From the NCBI RefSeq assembly GCF_031760065.1, contig NZ_CP134500.1, positions 4,526,001 to 4,590,000 of the forward strand: 64,000 nucleotides of DNA. The letters run 5' to 3'. The position numbers and the translations under genes were made by a program. Below, piece after piece: positions 24,851 through 33,266 of this stretch. The DNA is from Streptomyces durocortorensis (GTDB lineage Bacteria > Actinomycetota > Actinomycetes > Streptomycetales > Streptomycetaceae). Position 1 is the stretch's first letter. Each line of letters begins with the position of its first letter. Below the pieces are notes generated by a model. It ran no database searches and was not told where the DNA came from. It saw nothing but the letters and a program-made list of their open reading frames with translations.

Positions 24851-25379
24851 GACCGTCACGGAAGCGACCGCCGACAGTCCCGTCGGGACCGTGCCCGCGG
24901 CCGTCACCGTGACGATCACCGTCACGTCCCCCGAGCAGATGCAGGACCTCGGCCGCCGCCTCGCCCGCGTGCTGGCCCCCGGAGACCTGGTCATGCTCAC
25001 CGGGGAGCTGGGCGCCGGGAAGACCACTCTGACCCGGGGCCTCGGCGAGGGCCTCGGTGTGCGCGGCGCGGTCACCTCGCCCACCTTCGTGATCGCCCGT
25101 GTGCACCCCCCGCTCGGCGCCGGTCCAGCCCTCGTCCACGTCGACGCGTACCGCCTGGGCGGCGGGCTCGACGAGATGGAGGACCTGGACCTCGATGTGT
25201 CGCTGCCGGAGTCGGTGGTGGTCGTGGAGTGGGGTGACGGCAAGGTCGAGGAGCTGTCGGACGACCGGCTCCGGGTACTCATCGACCGCGCCACCGGCGA
25301 CACGGACGACGAGCGGCGCGAGGTGACGCTGGTCGGCATCGGCCCGCGCTGGGCGGGGCTGCGGGAGGACGTCGCGTAA
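24819..25379 (+). CDS. tsaE: tRNA t6A synthesis ATPase TsaE
   Basis: 186 residues. An Ala/Thr/Val-rich N-terminal extension of about 38 residues precedes the TsaE domain with Walker A GELGAGKTTLTRGLGEGLG, SPTFVIARV, VHVDAYRLGG and VVVEWGDG. It works with TsaB and TsaD to make N6-threonylcarbamoyladenosine on tRNAs; both partners are encoded within 2.3 kb downstream. The ATG at 24819 overlaps the hydrolase gene by 32 bp. Confidence 0.96.
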   Translation: MEAPHNSPAAETVTEATADSPVGTVPAAVTVTITVTSPEQMQDLGRRLARVLAPGDLVMLTGELGAGKTTLTRGLGEGLGVRGAVTSPTFVIARVHPPLGAGPALVHVDAYRLGGGLDEMEDLDLDVSLPESVVVVEWGDGKVEELSDDRLRVLIDRATGDTDDERREVTLVGIGPRWAGLREDVA

Positions 25380-25482
25380 CGCGAGGGGGCCCTTGGGCGA
25401 CGCCGGGGTGGACCTTTCCGACAGGGCGTCGGTAAATTGTTGCGTCAGGGACCGTGGTCGTGGTCACATGGGTACGAGACCT

Positions 25483-25500
25483 GGTTAGGTATACCTAACC
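25483..25500. promoter_or_regulatory. Perfect 18-bp palindrome GGTTAGGTATACCTAACC
   Basis: The sequence is its own reverse complement over all 18 bases. It ends 32 bases before a small gene with a strong ribosome-binding site. The TTAGGT/ACCTAA halves recall DtxR-family (iron or manganese) operators, but the half-site spacing is shorter than in the 19-bp DmdR/IdeR iron box, so the regulator is not identified. Confidence 0.7.
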
Positions 25501-25532
25501 ACGACCTCCACCGGAGCCCCCAGGAGGCATCC

Positions 25533-25742
25533 ATGCCGACGCCCGAGCGCGCGGAACGGCAGCCCAGGCAGCAGCCGACGGCGCCCGTCCCCTCCGCCCT
25601 GTCGATGAAGGACCTGCTGGCCTCGTGCGCGGCGGCCACGGCGGTCTCCACCCCGCCGAGCGAGCCGGAAGCGGCGGAGGACGACGTGGCCGTGAACGGG
25701 GAGCACGCGCCGGACCGCGCCGTACGACGGCACGCCGCGTAG
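25533..25742 (+). CDS. 69-residue protein of unknown function
   Basis: ATG at 25533 has CAGGAGG 5 bases upstream, which argues for real expression. The product has an Arg/Gln/Pro-rich N-terminus, a short hydrophobic patch with a Cys (SMKDLLASCAAATAV) and an acidic then basic tail. I do not recognise a family. A perfect 18-bp palindrome just upstream suggests its own regulator. It lies between tsaE and the YkuD-like gene. Confidence 0.7.
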   Translation: MPTPERAERQPRQQPTAPVPSALSMKDLLASCAAATAVSTPPSEPEAAEDDVAVNGEHAPDRAVRRHAA

Positions 25743-25780
25743 ACACGTCCCGCGCGGGCCCTACGGGATTCAGACAGGTC

Positions 25781-26347
25781 CTACGGGATGACGACGACCT
25801 TCGCGCCGACCGTCGCGAACGTCCACATCGCGTTGCCGTCCGCGCGCTTCATCCGCACGCCACCGGTCTTCGACGTCGGGTCCGGGGAGGCCATCGAGCC
25901 GTCCTGCGCCGCGCTGAAGCCGACCGTCACCTCGTCGACGCTCGCGAAGCGGACCACGTGCTCGATCGGCACGCCGTCCGAGCCCTGGACCGTGCCCGAG
26001 CGCGAGGTGACGTGGTAGACGCCGGGCGGCGGGCTGACCGGGCTCGGCATGACGGTGAAGGCGCGGGTCGCCTTGTTGTCCTCGCCGACGAGCCACACCC
26101 GGCGGTCCTCCAGCGCGTAGACGACACGCTCACCGGTGCCGGACGCGGCCGGGACGGCCAGCGGATCGACCGGGGCCTTCGGCTTGGCGGAGGCCTGGGC
26201 GGACGCCGATGCGGAGGTCTTCGGGCTCGGCGTCGTGGAGGCCACCGAGTCGGGGGCGTTCGCCGAGGCCTGGTAAGCGAGGAAGGCGACCGCGGCGACC
26301 GCCGCCGCAGTGAGCCCGGCCACGATTCCCGAGCTGCTCCTTGCCAC
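25781..26347 (-). CDS. Exported YkuD-like protein lacking the catalytic Cys
   Basis: 188 residues. An N-terminal membrane segment or signal (SGIVAGLTAAAVAAVAFLAYQASA) and a Ser/Lys/Ala/Pro linker precede a domain that follows the L,D-transpeptidase (YkuD) pattern: VWLVGEDNKATRAFTV, PPPGVYHVTSRSG, IEHVVRF, and KTGGVRMKRADGNAMWTFATVGAKVVVIP. The usual SHGCVRM is KTGGVRM here, and the upstream IHG is also absent, so the catalytic Cys and His are missing. It is probably not a transpeptidase; a wall-binding or structural role is possible. GTG at 26347 follows AAGGGGAG. Confidence 0.75.
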   Translation of the reverse strand: MARSSSGIVAGLTAAAVAAVAFLAYQASANAPDSVASTTPSPKTSASASAQASAKPKAPVDPLAVPAASGTGERVVYALEDRRVWLVGEDNKATRAFTVMPSPVSPPPGVYHVTSRSGTVQGSDGVPIEHVVRFASVDEVTVGFSAAQDGSMASPDPTSKTGGVRMKRADGNAMWTFATVGAKVVVIP

Positions 26348-26488
26348 CGTGAACTCCCCTTTCGGCGGCCGTCCGCCGCATGTCGTACAAGCGTTTACGT
26401 CGTACCCGCGGATACCCGGTGACGGTAGCAGCCGGGAGGGCGCCGTCCGGGACGCCGTACGGACGCCGTAACGCCGTCGGCGGAGCCG

Positions 26489-26494
26489 TAGGCT
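26489..26494 (+). promoter_or_regulatory. tsaB: Leaderless-type -10 element of tsaB
   Basis: TAGGCT ends 6 bases before the tsaB GTG, with no ribosome-binding site between. Confidence 0.5.
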
Positions 26495-26500
26495 GTTTGC

Positions 26501-27163
26501 GTGCTCTTGCTCGCCATGGATACCGCCACGCCCGCCGTCACCGTCGCCCTCCACGACGGTACGTCCGTCCTCGCCGCCTCCGGGCAGGTCGACGCCCGCC
26601 GGCACGGGGAGCTGCTGCTGCCCGCCGTCGACCGGGTCCTGGCCGAGGCCGGGACGAAACTCGACGCCGTGACGGACATCGTCGTCGGCATCGGCCCCGG
26701 CCCGTACACCGGGCTGCGGGTCGGCCTGGTCACCGCCGCGACCTTCGGCTCCGCCCTCTCCGTACCGGTCCACGGGCTGTGCACCCTGGACGGCCTCGCG
26801 TACGCCGCCGGTCTTGAGGGGCTGGAGGGGCCCTTCGCCGTGGCGACGGACGCGCGCCGCAAGGAGGTCTACTGGGCGCGGTACGAGGACGCCCGCACCC
26901 GTACGGGCGAACCTTCCGTCGACCGGCCCGCCGACATCGCCGCCGAGCTGGCGGGGCTGCCCGTGGTCGGGGCGGGTGCGGTGCTGTATCCGGACGCCTT
27001 CCCGGACGCCCGCGGCCCCGAGCACGTCGCCGCCGGGGCGCTCGCCGCGCTCGCCGCCGAACGGCTGGCCGCCGGGCAGAAGCTGCCGGAGCCCCAGCCG
27101 CTGTACCTGCGCAGGCCCGACGCCCAGGTGCCGAAGAACTACAAGGTGGTCACGCCGAAGTGA
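26501..27163 (+). CDS. tsaB: tRNA t6A synthesis protein TsaB
   Basis: 220 residues, an inactive ASKHA-fold partner of TsaD. Seen: LLAMDTATPAVTVALHDG, RRHGELLLPAVDRVL, VVGIGPGPYTGLRVGLVTAATF and a C-terminal PLYLRRPDAQ. First gene of a compact run tsaB-rimI-tsaD-small gene, with overlapping stop and start codons (GTGA at 27160). Confidence 0.97.
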   Translation: MLLLAMDTATPAVTVALHDGTSVLAASGQVDARRHGELLLPAVDRVLAEAGTKLDAVTDIVVGIGPGPYTGLRVGLVTAATFGSALSVPVHGLCTLDGLAYAAGLEGLEGPFAVATDARRKEVYWARYEDARTRTGEPSVDRPADIAAELAGLPVVGAGAVLYPDAFPDARGPEHVAAGALAALAAERLAAGQKLPEPQPLYLRRPDAQVPKNYKVVTPK

Positions 27164-27675
27164 GCGCCGCGACCTCCAAGGCCACCGCCGCTGTGCTGCG
27201 CGAGATGCGCTGGTGGGACATCGCACCGGTGCTGGAGCTGGAGCACGCCCTGTTCCCGGACGACGCCTGGTCGCCCGGAATGTTCTGGTCCGAGCTGGCC
27301 CACGCGCGCGGCCCCGGCGCCACCCGCCGCTATGTCGTCGCCGAGGACCCGGCCACCGGCCGGATCGCCGGCTACGCAGGGCTCGCCGCCCTCGGCGACC
27401 TCGCCGACGTCCAGACGATCGCGGTCAGCCGCGAGGCGTGGGGCACCGGCCTCGGCTCGGAACTCCTCACCGACCTGCTGAAGCACGCCACGGCCTTCGA
27501 GTGCGCCACGGTGCTCCTGGAGGTCAGGGTCGACAACACCCGGGCGCAGAAGCTGTACGAGCGGTTCGGCTTCGAACCGATCGGCTTCCGCCGCGGCTAC
27601 TACCAGCCGGGGAACGTGGACGCCCTGGTCATGCGCCTCACCATGCAAGACGTATCGGAAAACGGGACTGAATGA
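27160..27675 (+). CDS. rimI: Ribosomal-protein-alanine N-acetyltransferase
   Basis: 171 residues, GNAT fold. Seen: [34 protein letters not shown], the acetyl-CoA loop [15 protein letters not shown], and [33 protein letters not shown]. RimI acetylates the N-terminus of ribosomal protein S18 in E. coli; actinobacterial RimI sits beside tsaB/tsaD as here. The GTG start overlaps tsaB by 4 bp. Confidence 0.95.
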   Translation: MSAATSKATAAVLREMRWWDIAPVLELEHALFPDDAWSPGMFWSELAHARGPGATRRYVVAEDPATGRIAGYAGLAALGDLADVQTIAVSREAWGTGLGSELLTDLLKHATAFECATVLLEVRVDNTRAQKLYERFGFEPIGFRRGYYQPGNVDALVMRLTMQDVSENGTE

Positions 27676-28799
27676 TGGCTGCCGACGAACCCCTCGTACT
27701 CGGCATCGAGACCTCCTGCGACGAGACCGGTGTCGGCGTCGTCCGCGGGACGACCCTGCTCGCGGACGCCGTCGCCTCCAGCGTCGACACCCACGCCCGC
27801 TTCGGCGGCGTCGTCCCGGAGATCGCCTCCCGGGCCCACCTGGAGGCGATGGTCCCGACCATCGAGCGGGCCCTGAAACAAGCCGGGGTCAGCGCCCGAG
27901 ACCTCGACGGGATCGCCGTCACCTCGGGCCCCGGGCTCGCGGGCGCGCTGCTCGTCGGCGTCTCGGCCGCGAAGGCGTACGCGTACGCGCTCGGCAAGCC
28001 GCTCTACGGGGTCAACCACCTCGCCTCGCACATCTGCGTCGACCAGCTGGAGCACGGCCCGCTGCCGGAGCCGACGATGGCGCTGCTGGTCAGCGGCGGC
28101 CACTCGTCGCTCCTGCTGGCCCCCGACATCACCAGCGACGTACGGCCCCTCGGCGCGACCATCGACGACGCGGCGGGCGAGGCGTTCGACAAGATCGCCC
28201 GTGTCCTGGACCTCGGCTTCCCCGGGGGGCCCGTCATCGACCGCCTGGCGAGGGAGGGCGACCCGAAGTCGATCGCCTTCCCGCGCGGCCTGACCGGCCC
28301 GCGCGACGCCCCCTACGACTTCTCCTTCTCCGGTCTGAAGACCTCCGTCGCCCGCTGGATCGAGGCGAAGCGCGCGGCGGGCGAGGAGGTGCCCGTACGG
28401 GACGTGGCGGCGTCCTTCCAGGAGGCCGTGGTGGACGTGCTGACCCGCAAGGCGGTCCGGGCCTGCAAGGACGAGGGCGTCGACCACCTGATGATCGGCG
28501 GCGGGGTGGCGGCCAACTCCCGCCTCCGAGCCCTGGCCGAGGAGCGCTGCGAGCGCGCGGGCATCCGGCTGCGGGTGCCGCGCCCGGGCCTGTGCACGGA
28601 CAACGGCGCGATGGTCGCGGCGCTCGGCGCGGAGATGGTCGCCCGCAACCGGTGCCCCTCCGACCTGGAGCTGTCGGCGGACTCGTCGCTGCCGGTGACG
28701 GAGACGCACGTACCGGGGTCCGCACACGGCCCCGGGCACTCCCACTCCCATTCCCACGATCACGTGCACGAGATCAGCAAGGACAACCTCTACTCATGA
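27672..28799 (+). CDS. tsaD: tRNA t6A threonylcarbamoyltransferase TsaD
   Basis: 375 residues. Seen: [15 protein letters not shown], the metal-binding NHLASHICV (two His), [11 protein letters not shown], the [10 protein letters not shown] segment, [14 protein letters not shown] and [10 protein letters not shown]. Transfers the threonylcarbamoyl group to A37 of tRNAs reading ANN codons. The last 35 residues form a His-rich tail ([16 protein letters not shown]) beyond the catalytic domain, a likely metal-binding add-on. Two adjacent ATGs (27672 and 27675) could start it. Confidence 0.97.
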   Translation: MMAADEPLVLGIETSCDETGVGVVRGTTLLADAVASSVDTHARFGGVVPEIASRAHLEAMVPTIERALKQAGVSARDLDGIAVTSGPGLAGALLVGVSAAKAYAYALGKPLYGVNHLASHICVDQLEHGPLPEPTMALLVSGGHSSLLLAPDITSDVRPLGATIDDAAGEAFDKIARVLDLGFPGGPVIDRLAREGDPKSIAFPRGLTGPRDAPYDFSFSGLKTSVARWIEAKRAAGEEVPVRDVAASFQEAVVDVLTRKAVRACKDEGVDHLMIGGGVAANSRLRALAEERCERAGIRLRVPRPGLCTDNGAMVAALGAEMVARNRCPSDLELSADSSLPVTETHVPGSAHGPGHSHSHSHDHVHEISKDNLYS

Positions 28800-29065
28800 G
28801 CGCCGCGACCGTCGTCCTGATGTGGGAGGCCCGCGCCGTGGAGGGCCGCGGCGGGGAACTCCTGGAGTGGGCGCGAGCCCGGGCCGCCGAGCTGTCCCGT
28901 GAACCGGCCCGCCGCGAACTGCTCCGCGCCCCGCAGGACCGGGTGCTGGTCATGACGTGGTGGGAGGAAGTGTCGTACGCCGACGACCTCCCCGAACTCC
29001 CCGAGCCCGACGTCGCCCTGATCACCCGGCCGGTGCACCGGTGGCGGTTCGAGGCGGTGGGCTGA
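28796..29065 (+). CDS. 89-residue protein downstream of tsaD
   Basis: ATG overlaps the tsaD stop (ATGA). The sequence [28 protein letters not shown] ... [10 protein letters not shown] suggests a small ferredoxin-like (ABM-like) alpha/beta fold, but I cannot name a family. Translational coupling to tsaD is likely. Confidence 0.78.
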   Translation: MSAATVVLMWEARAVEGRGGELLEWARARAAELSREPARRELLRAPQDRVLVMTWWEEVSYADDLPELPEPDVALITRPVHRWRFEAVG

Positions 29066-29233
29066 CCCTCCGCATGCGCGGGGTGAGCGTCAGCGGCTCG
29101 TTCCTGTCCTGGGGGCGCCGCCCAGGGTCCGTGGCGGACCCGTGGTGTGTCCCCGGCGGGTCCGATGAGTTCCCGCGCCGGTCGCGGTCTACCTTCCACA
29201 ACGACCGGACCGGCGGAAAGCTAGGAGAACGTC

Positions 29234-29698
29234 ATGCAGAAGATCACCCCCTGCCTCTGGTACGACGGCCAGGCGAAGGAGGCGGCCGAGCACTACGTCG
29301 CGATCTTCGGCGGTGACTCCCGCATCCTGGACATCACCTACTACGGCGAGGAGGCCCCGGGCGAGACGGGCTCGGTGCTCACCGTCGAGTTCCGCCTCGC
29401 GGGCCAGGACTACATCGGGCTCAACGGCGGACCGCAGTTCCCGTTCACCGAGGCGATCTCGCTCTCCGTCGACTGTGCCGACCAGGCCGAGGTGGACCGG
29501 TTCTGGGCGGCGCTCTCCGAGGGCGGCGAGGAGAGCCAGTGCGGCTGGCTCAAGGACAAGTTCGGCCTCTCCTGGCAGATCGTCCCCAACGAGCTGCCGA
29601 GGCTGCTGGCCGACCCGGACCCCGCGAAGGCGGAACGGACCATGAAGGCCATGCTCGGTATGGGCAAGCTGGACATCCAGGCGCTGCGGGACGCGTGA
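29234..29698 (+). CDS. PhnB-like VOC family protein
   Basis: 154 residues of the 3-demethylubiquinone-9 methyltransferase-like (PhnB-type) VOC group: MQKITPCLWYDGQAKEAAEHYVAIFG, the GLNGGPQFPFTEAISLSVDCADQAEVDRFWAALSEGGEESQCGWLKDKFGLSWQIVP signature, and a C-terminal helix AERTMKAMLGMGKLDIQAL. No methyltransferase motif is present; the function is unknown. GCTAGGAGAACGTC before the ATG contains a good AGGAG. Confidence 0.93.
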   Translation: MQKITPCLWYDGQAKEAAEHYVAIFGGDSRILDITYYGEEAPGETGSVLTVEFRLAGQDYIGLNGGPQFPFTEAISLSVDCADQAEVDRFWAALSEGGEESQCGWLKDKFGLSWQIVPNELPRLLADPDPAKAERTMKAMLGMGKLDIQALRDA

Positions 29699-29712
29699 GC
29701 GGACGGCGTCGG

Positions 29713-29718
29713 TAGTGT
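29713..29718 (+). promoter_or_regulatory. Leaderless-type -10 element
   Basis: TAGTGT lies 7 bases before the ATG at 29726, with no Shine-Dalgarno between. Confidence 0.5.
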
Positions 29719-29725
29719 TTTGCGC

Positions 29726-30460
29726 ATGTCACGACGTGCCCCGCTGCCGCCGCCTCCTCCGCCCGTCGAGATCCGGTCCTGGCCGGGCCGCGAGGCGATG
29801 CTCGCCGACCGGGCGGTGGTCCTGGGCGAGCTGGTGAAGATGCACGTGGGGCCGGGACGGCTCGGGCTGCTGTGGATGTGGGCCGGGCTCGCCGCGCTCG
29901 GCTGGAGCTTTCTGGGCACCGGCATCCTGATGTTCCAGGAGGCCGCCGACGTCGCCGACATCGGCGCCTTCTTCGGCGGACTCGTCGCCCTCGTCCTCGG
30001 TCTGGGACTGCTGATCCCGGCGGTCGTCTTCGTCTGCCTCGGCATCTCCCGGGACCGCGAGGTCCGCTCGCTGCTCGTCGCCTGGGGTGCGCTGGACCGC
30101 GACCCGGAGCGCGACCGGCACCTGCGCAGGCCCGGCGCGAGCCTCGCCTGGCTGCTGCTGTCGTTCGTACTGGGCGCGGCCGGGCTGGCCCTCTGCGTGA
30201 TCGCCCCCGCGAGCGCCGAACCGGGGCGGCACACGTACGGGCTGGTCGCCCTGGTGATGGGCGTCGGCATGGTCGCCTGGCTGACCGCGCTGATCGGCGC
30301 GGTCACGGCCCTGGCCCACCGCCGCTGGGTGGTGGGCGTTCTGACGGGGACCGGGACGGGGGGCGGTGGCGTGGCCGCGGGTGTACGGCCGCCCGCGGCA
30401 CGAAAGCCCGAGCCGGAGCGGCCGCCCTTCGCCCGGGCCGGCGGCCCCGGCCACCGCTGA
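29726..30460 (+). CDS. Four-helix membrane protein
   Basis: 244 residues. The Pro-rich N-terminus is followed by membrane segments around LGLLWMWAGLAALGWSFLGTGILMF, FFGGLVALVLGLGLLIPAVVFVCLG, LAWLLLSFVLGAAGLALCVIA and YGLVALVMGVGMVAWLTALIGAVTAL, with a Pro/Gly/Ala tail. I do not recognise a family or a function. It probably has its own leaderless transcript. Confidence 0.82.
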   Translation: MSRRAPLPPPPPPVEIRSWPGREAMLADRAVVLGELVKMHVGPGRLGLLWMWAGLAALGWSFLGTGILMFQEAADVADIGAFFGGLVALVLGLGLLIPAVVFVCLGISRDREVRSLLVAWGALDRDPERDRHLRRPGASLAWLLLSFVLGAAGLALCVIAPASAEPGRHTYGLVALVMGVGMVAWLTALIGAVTALAHRRWVVGVLTGTGTGGGGVAAGVRPPAARKPEPERPPFARAGGPGHR

Positions 30461-30521
30461 GGCCTGCGGGGGTCCGGCCGACTGGGGGCGCAGGGGTCCG
30501 GTCCGGCGGCGCGCCGGTATG

Positions 30522-31826
30522 TCAGCCCCGTGCGCGGCCCGGTGTCTCAACTCGGCCCAGCGGATGGCCGATCAGCATCGTCGGAGCCCCCGCCACCCGG
30601 GTCAGGAACACCGTCGCCGCGTTCGGGCCCCTCAGCTTCATCCGGCGGCGCAGTTCCTCCGGCTCGACCGCCGAGCCGCGCTTCTTGACGGTCAGTACGC
30701 CCACCTCGCGCTCCCGCAGCAGCGCCTTCAGCTTCTTCATGTTGAACGGCAGCTGATCGGTGATCTCGTACCCGGAGGTGTACGGGGACGAGTACGGACC
30801 ATCGCTCGTGACGTACGCGATCGTCTCGTCCACCAGCCGCCCGTCGCACCGCTCCACGATGTCGGCGACCAGATGGGCCCGGATCACCGCCCCGTCCGGC
30901 TCGTACAGATAACGCCCGACCGGGCCCACCGGCGGGGCGGGCAGCGGGGCCGGGGCGGTCAGGGTGGCGCCCGACGGCAGCAGCGTGGCCCGGAACGAAC
31001 CGGGCGCGAAGCCCTCCCCGTACCAGAGCACCGCCTCCTTCACATCGCCGGCGTCCGAGATCCACTCGGCCTCCGCCTCCGGGCCGATCGCCTCGTGCGG
31101 GATGCCCGGGGCGATCTTCAGCGCCGCTCTGGGGGCCTTCAGCGCGGCGGCCGTCGCCCAGGAGAGCGGCGGCGAGTACGCCTCCGGATCGAAGATGCGC
31201 CCGCCCGTCGCCCGGCCACCGCCCCTGCCCGACGCGCCGCGCGCGGCCCCTCCCCTCGCGCCCCGCCGCGCCGGGTCCACGAAGACCGCGTCGTACGGGG
31301 AGGTGTCGATCTCCGTGACGTCGGCGCACCGCACCTCGATCAGTGCGGCGAGACCGAGCGCGTCCGCGTTGGCCCGGGCCACCTCGGCGGTCAGCGGGTC
31401 GCGGTCCACGGCCAGGACGCTGATCCCGGCGCGGGCCAGTGCGATGGCGTCGCCGCCGATGCCGCAGCACAGGTCCGCCACGCCGCGCACGCCGAGCGCG
31501 GCGAACCGGGCGGCGCGGTACTCGGCGACCGAGGTGCGGGTGGCCTGCTCGACCCCGTTGGGCGTGAAGTACATCCGGTACGCGTCGGCCGCCCCGAACT
31601 TCGCGACCGCCCGCTGCCGCAGCCGGGCCTGCCCCAGGGCCGCCGAGACCAGCTCCGCCGGGTGCGTGCGGCGCAGCCGGGTCGCGGTGGCCAGCTCGTC
31701 GGCGGGGTCGTGGTCGCGCAGCTCGGCCAGCAGCTGCTCGCCCTCGGGGGTGCGCAGCGCGGCGAAGGCGGCGCCGGCGGGGTCGTCGGACGGGGCGGCG
31801 GGGGTCGTTGCGTTCACCCGGTCCAT
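30522..31826 (-). CDS. Class I SAM-dependent methyltransferase with THUMP-like C-terminus
   Basis: Up to 434 residues. The SAM-binding motif I is VADLCCGIGGDAIALARAG, followed by VLAVDRDPLTAEVARANA and DAVFVDPARRGARGG. The C-terminal domain with LPFNMKKLKALLREREVGVLTVKKRGSAVEPEELRRRMKL resembles THUMP-like RNA-binding ends, so an RNA substrate is plausible. The start is uncertain: ATG at 31826 overlaps the -10-like CACAAT, and an in-frame GTG at 31817, 7 bases after CACAAT, could be the true leaderless start. Confidence 0.9.
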   Translation of the reverse strand: MDRVNATTPAAPSDDPAGAAFAALRTPEGEQLLAELRDHDPADELATATRLRRTHPAELVSAALGQARLRQRAVAKFGAADAYRMYFTPNGVEQATRTSVAEYRAARFAALGVRGVADLCCGIGGDAIALARAGISVLAVDRDPLTAEVARANADALGLAALIEVRCADVTEIDTSPYDAVFVDPARRGARGGAARGASGRGGGRATGGRIFDPEAYSPPLSWATAAALKAPRAALKIAPGIPHEAIGPEAEAEWISDAGDVKEAVLWYGEGFAPGSFRATLLPSGATLTAPAPLPAPPVGPVGRYLYEPDGAVIRAHLVADIVERCDGRLVDETIAYVTSDGPYSSPYTSGYEITDQLPFNMKKLKALLREREVGVLTVKKRGSAVEPEELRRRMKLRGPNAATVFLTRVAGAPTMLIGHPLGRVETPGRARG

Positions 31827-31937
31827 TGTGGGCCAGGCGCGCCGGTCGGGGCCCCTGTGGGCCGCCCGGGGGACGGGGCGGATCGGCTCGCGGTGTCGGG
31901 GCGGGGTGCGGGCGGGCGGCTGGCAGGATGCGGCGCC

Positions 31938-32891
31938 ATGCAGCTAGTACGACAAAAAGAAAAATCAGGCATGGAGTGGCACAGATCGGGCGTGATGGTG
32001 CTGGCGGCCCTGCTGGCCGCCGCCGTCGCCTCCGGATGCGCGGCGGAGGGGGGCGGCGCAGGGGCCCCAGGCAGTCCGGCGAAGCCCGCCGCCGGGGGGC
32101 GGCCCGGCGAGGCCGCACCGCAGGCCGGGCCCGCCCGTGCCCTGGACTCGTACGCCGAGGAACTCAAGCGGAAACAGGCCGCACGCGCCGTCGCCGCGAA
32201 GAAGTGGGGGCTGGCCAAGACCCCGCTCGCGGCCCCCGAACCGCCGAAGGTGAAGCCGCGCATCACCACCCGCAAGGGGTTCGAGGTCCGGAACGACGCC
32301 GGGCTGCCACCCGTCTTCACCACGGTCCCGACCAAGGAGAAGATCGTCTTCCTGACGATGGACGACGGCGCGGAGAAGGACCCCGCCCTGCTGCGGATGA
32401 TGACCGAACTGGACATCCCGTACAGCGCGTTCATCAGTGACTACGTCACCAACGACGACTACGGCTACTTCAAGAAGATGCAGAAGCGCGGAGTGGTCAT
32501 CAGCAACCACACGCTCAACCACCGCTATCTGCCCGGACTGTCGTACGCCGAGCAGAAGAAGGAGATCTGCGGCCAGCAGGAGAAGATCCTCAAGCACTAC
32601 GGGAAGCGGCCGACCCTCTTCCGCCCGCCCTACGGCAACTACAACCGCGACACCCTCGTCGTCGCCAAGTCCTGCGGCATCACCGCCGTACCCCTGTGGA
32701 CCGCCGAGGCCTTCCCCGACCACATGGAATGGCGCGAGTGGGACCGGGACCTGCACCCGGGCGACATCGTCCTCACGCACTTCCGGGGCAAGGGCGACTG
32801 GAAGGGCTCGATGCCCGACATGGTCCGCCGGGTCATGAAGACCATCACGGACAAGGGGTACGCGGTGGCGAAGCTGGAGGACTACGTCTGA
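31938..32891 (+). CDS. Polysaccharide deacetylase lipoprotein (NodB domain)
   Basis: 317 residues. The N-terminus has a hydrophobic segment ending in the lipobox A-S-G-C (about residue 35), so it is anchored outside the membrane. The NodB domain has FLTMDDGAEKD (usual TFDDG with Met in place of Phe), the metal site SNHTLNHRYL, RPPYGNYNRDTL and a C-terminal DIVLTHF. It probably removes acetyl groups from wall glycans. It is divergent from the methyltransferase gene over 111 bp, and its first codons are unusually AT-rich. Confidence 0.92.
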   Translation: MQLVRQKEKSGMEWHRSGVMVLAALLAAAVASGCAAEGGGAGAPGSPAKPAAGGRPGEAAPQAGPARALDSYAEELKRKQAARAVAAKKWGLAKTPLAAPEPPKVKPRITTRKGFEVRNDAGLPPVFTTVPTKEKIVFLTMDDGAEKDPALLRMMTELDIPYSAFISDYVTNDDYGYFKKMQKRGVVISNHTLNHRYLPGLSYAEQKKEICGQQEKILKHYGKRPTLFRPPYGNYNRDTLVVAKSCGITAVPLWTAEAFPDHMEWREWDRDLHPGDIVLTHFRGKGDWKGSMPDMVRRVMKTITDKGYAVAKLEDYV

Positions 32892-32934
32892 CCCGTCCTC
32901 CTCGCCGACGTACGGATCGGAAGGTGTGCGGCCC

Positions 32935-32970
32935 CGAATGCGCGCTCAGCAACCGCTGAGCGCGCATTCG
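32935..32970. terminator. Hairpin after the deacetylase gene
   Basis: Perfect 16-bp arms (32935-32950 and 32955-32970) around AACC, 44 bases after the stop. No T-run follows. Confidence 0.8.
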
Positions 32971-33083
32971 TCGTCGTACGGAACGCAAAGCCCCGCCCCC
33001 GCGTTGCCCGGACAGGGGCCGGGGCCGGTGACCCGGATCGGTGACCGGGCAGAGCTCCGGCCGAGACTCGCGAGGGTGGTGAA

Positions 33084-33110
33084 TTGGCACTCCGCTTGAC
33101 CGAGTGCTAA
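33084..33110. promoter_or_regulatory. CIRCE operator 1 (HrcA site)
   Basis: TTGGCACTC-N9-GAGTGCTAA, one base off the consensus TTAGCACTC-N9-GAGTGCTAA. It covers the -35 region of the groES promoter. HrcA binds such sites to repress chaperonin genes. Confidence 0.95.
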
Positions 33111-33125
33111 TCGCGGTCATAGTCT
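33096..33125 (+). promoter_or_regulatory. groES: groES-groEL1 promoter
   Basis: TTGACC (33096-33101), 18-bp spacer, TAGTCT (33120-33125). The -35 lies inside CIRCE 1 and transcription would start next to CIRCE 2. Confidence 0.8.
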
Positions 33126-33130
33126 CAGGT

Positions 33131-33157
33131 CTGGCACTCCCCCCGGGAGAGTGCCAG
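33131..33157. promoter_or_regulatory. CIRCE operator 2 (HrcA site)
   Basis: CTGGCACTC-N9-GAGTGCCAG, perfectly symmetric, with two symmetric changes from the consensus outer bases. It lies at or just after the start of transcription. Confidence 0.93.
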
Positions 33158-33266
33158 CACCACACTGTGCGACAGGGCAGGTCCGGCACCCGCGACGACG
33201 GATCGGTCTGGTCGCCACCCACAGACTGTTAAACCCCGTGAGATCTCCGAAGGGGGAGACCGGATC

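Larger units (their letters stand above)
32892..33266. other. Intergenic region upstream of groES
   Basis: 375 bases without a gene. It holds a 16-bp-arm hairpin (32935-32970), a vegetative promoter (33096-33125), two CIRCE operators (33084-33110 and 33131-33157) and the groES ribosome-binding site AGGGGGAG. Confidence 0.85.

Noticed and set aside
25483..25500. Canonical DmdR/IdeR iron box
   Set aside because: The half-sites resemble it, but the spacing between TTAGGT and ACCTAA is 2 bases instead of about 7. Kept only as an unassigned palindrome.
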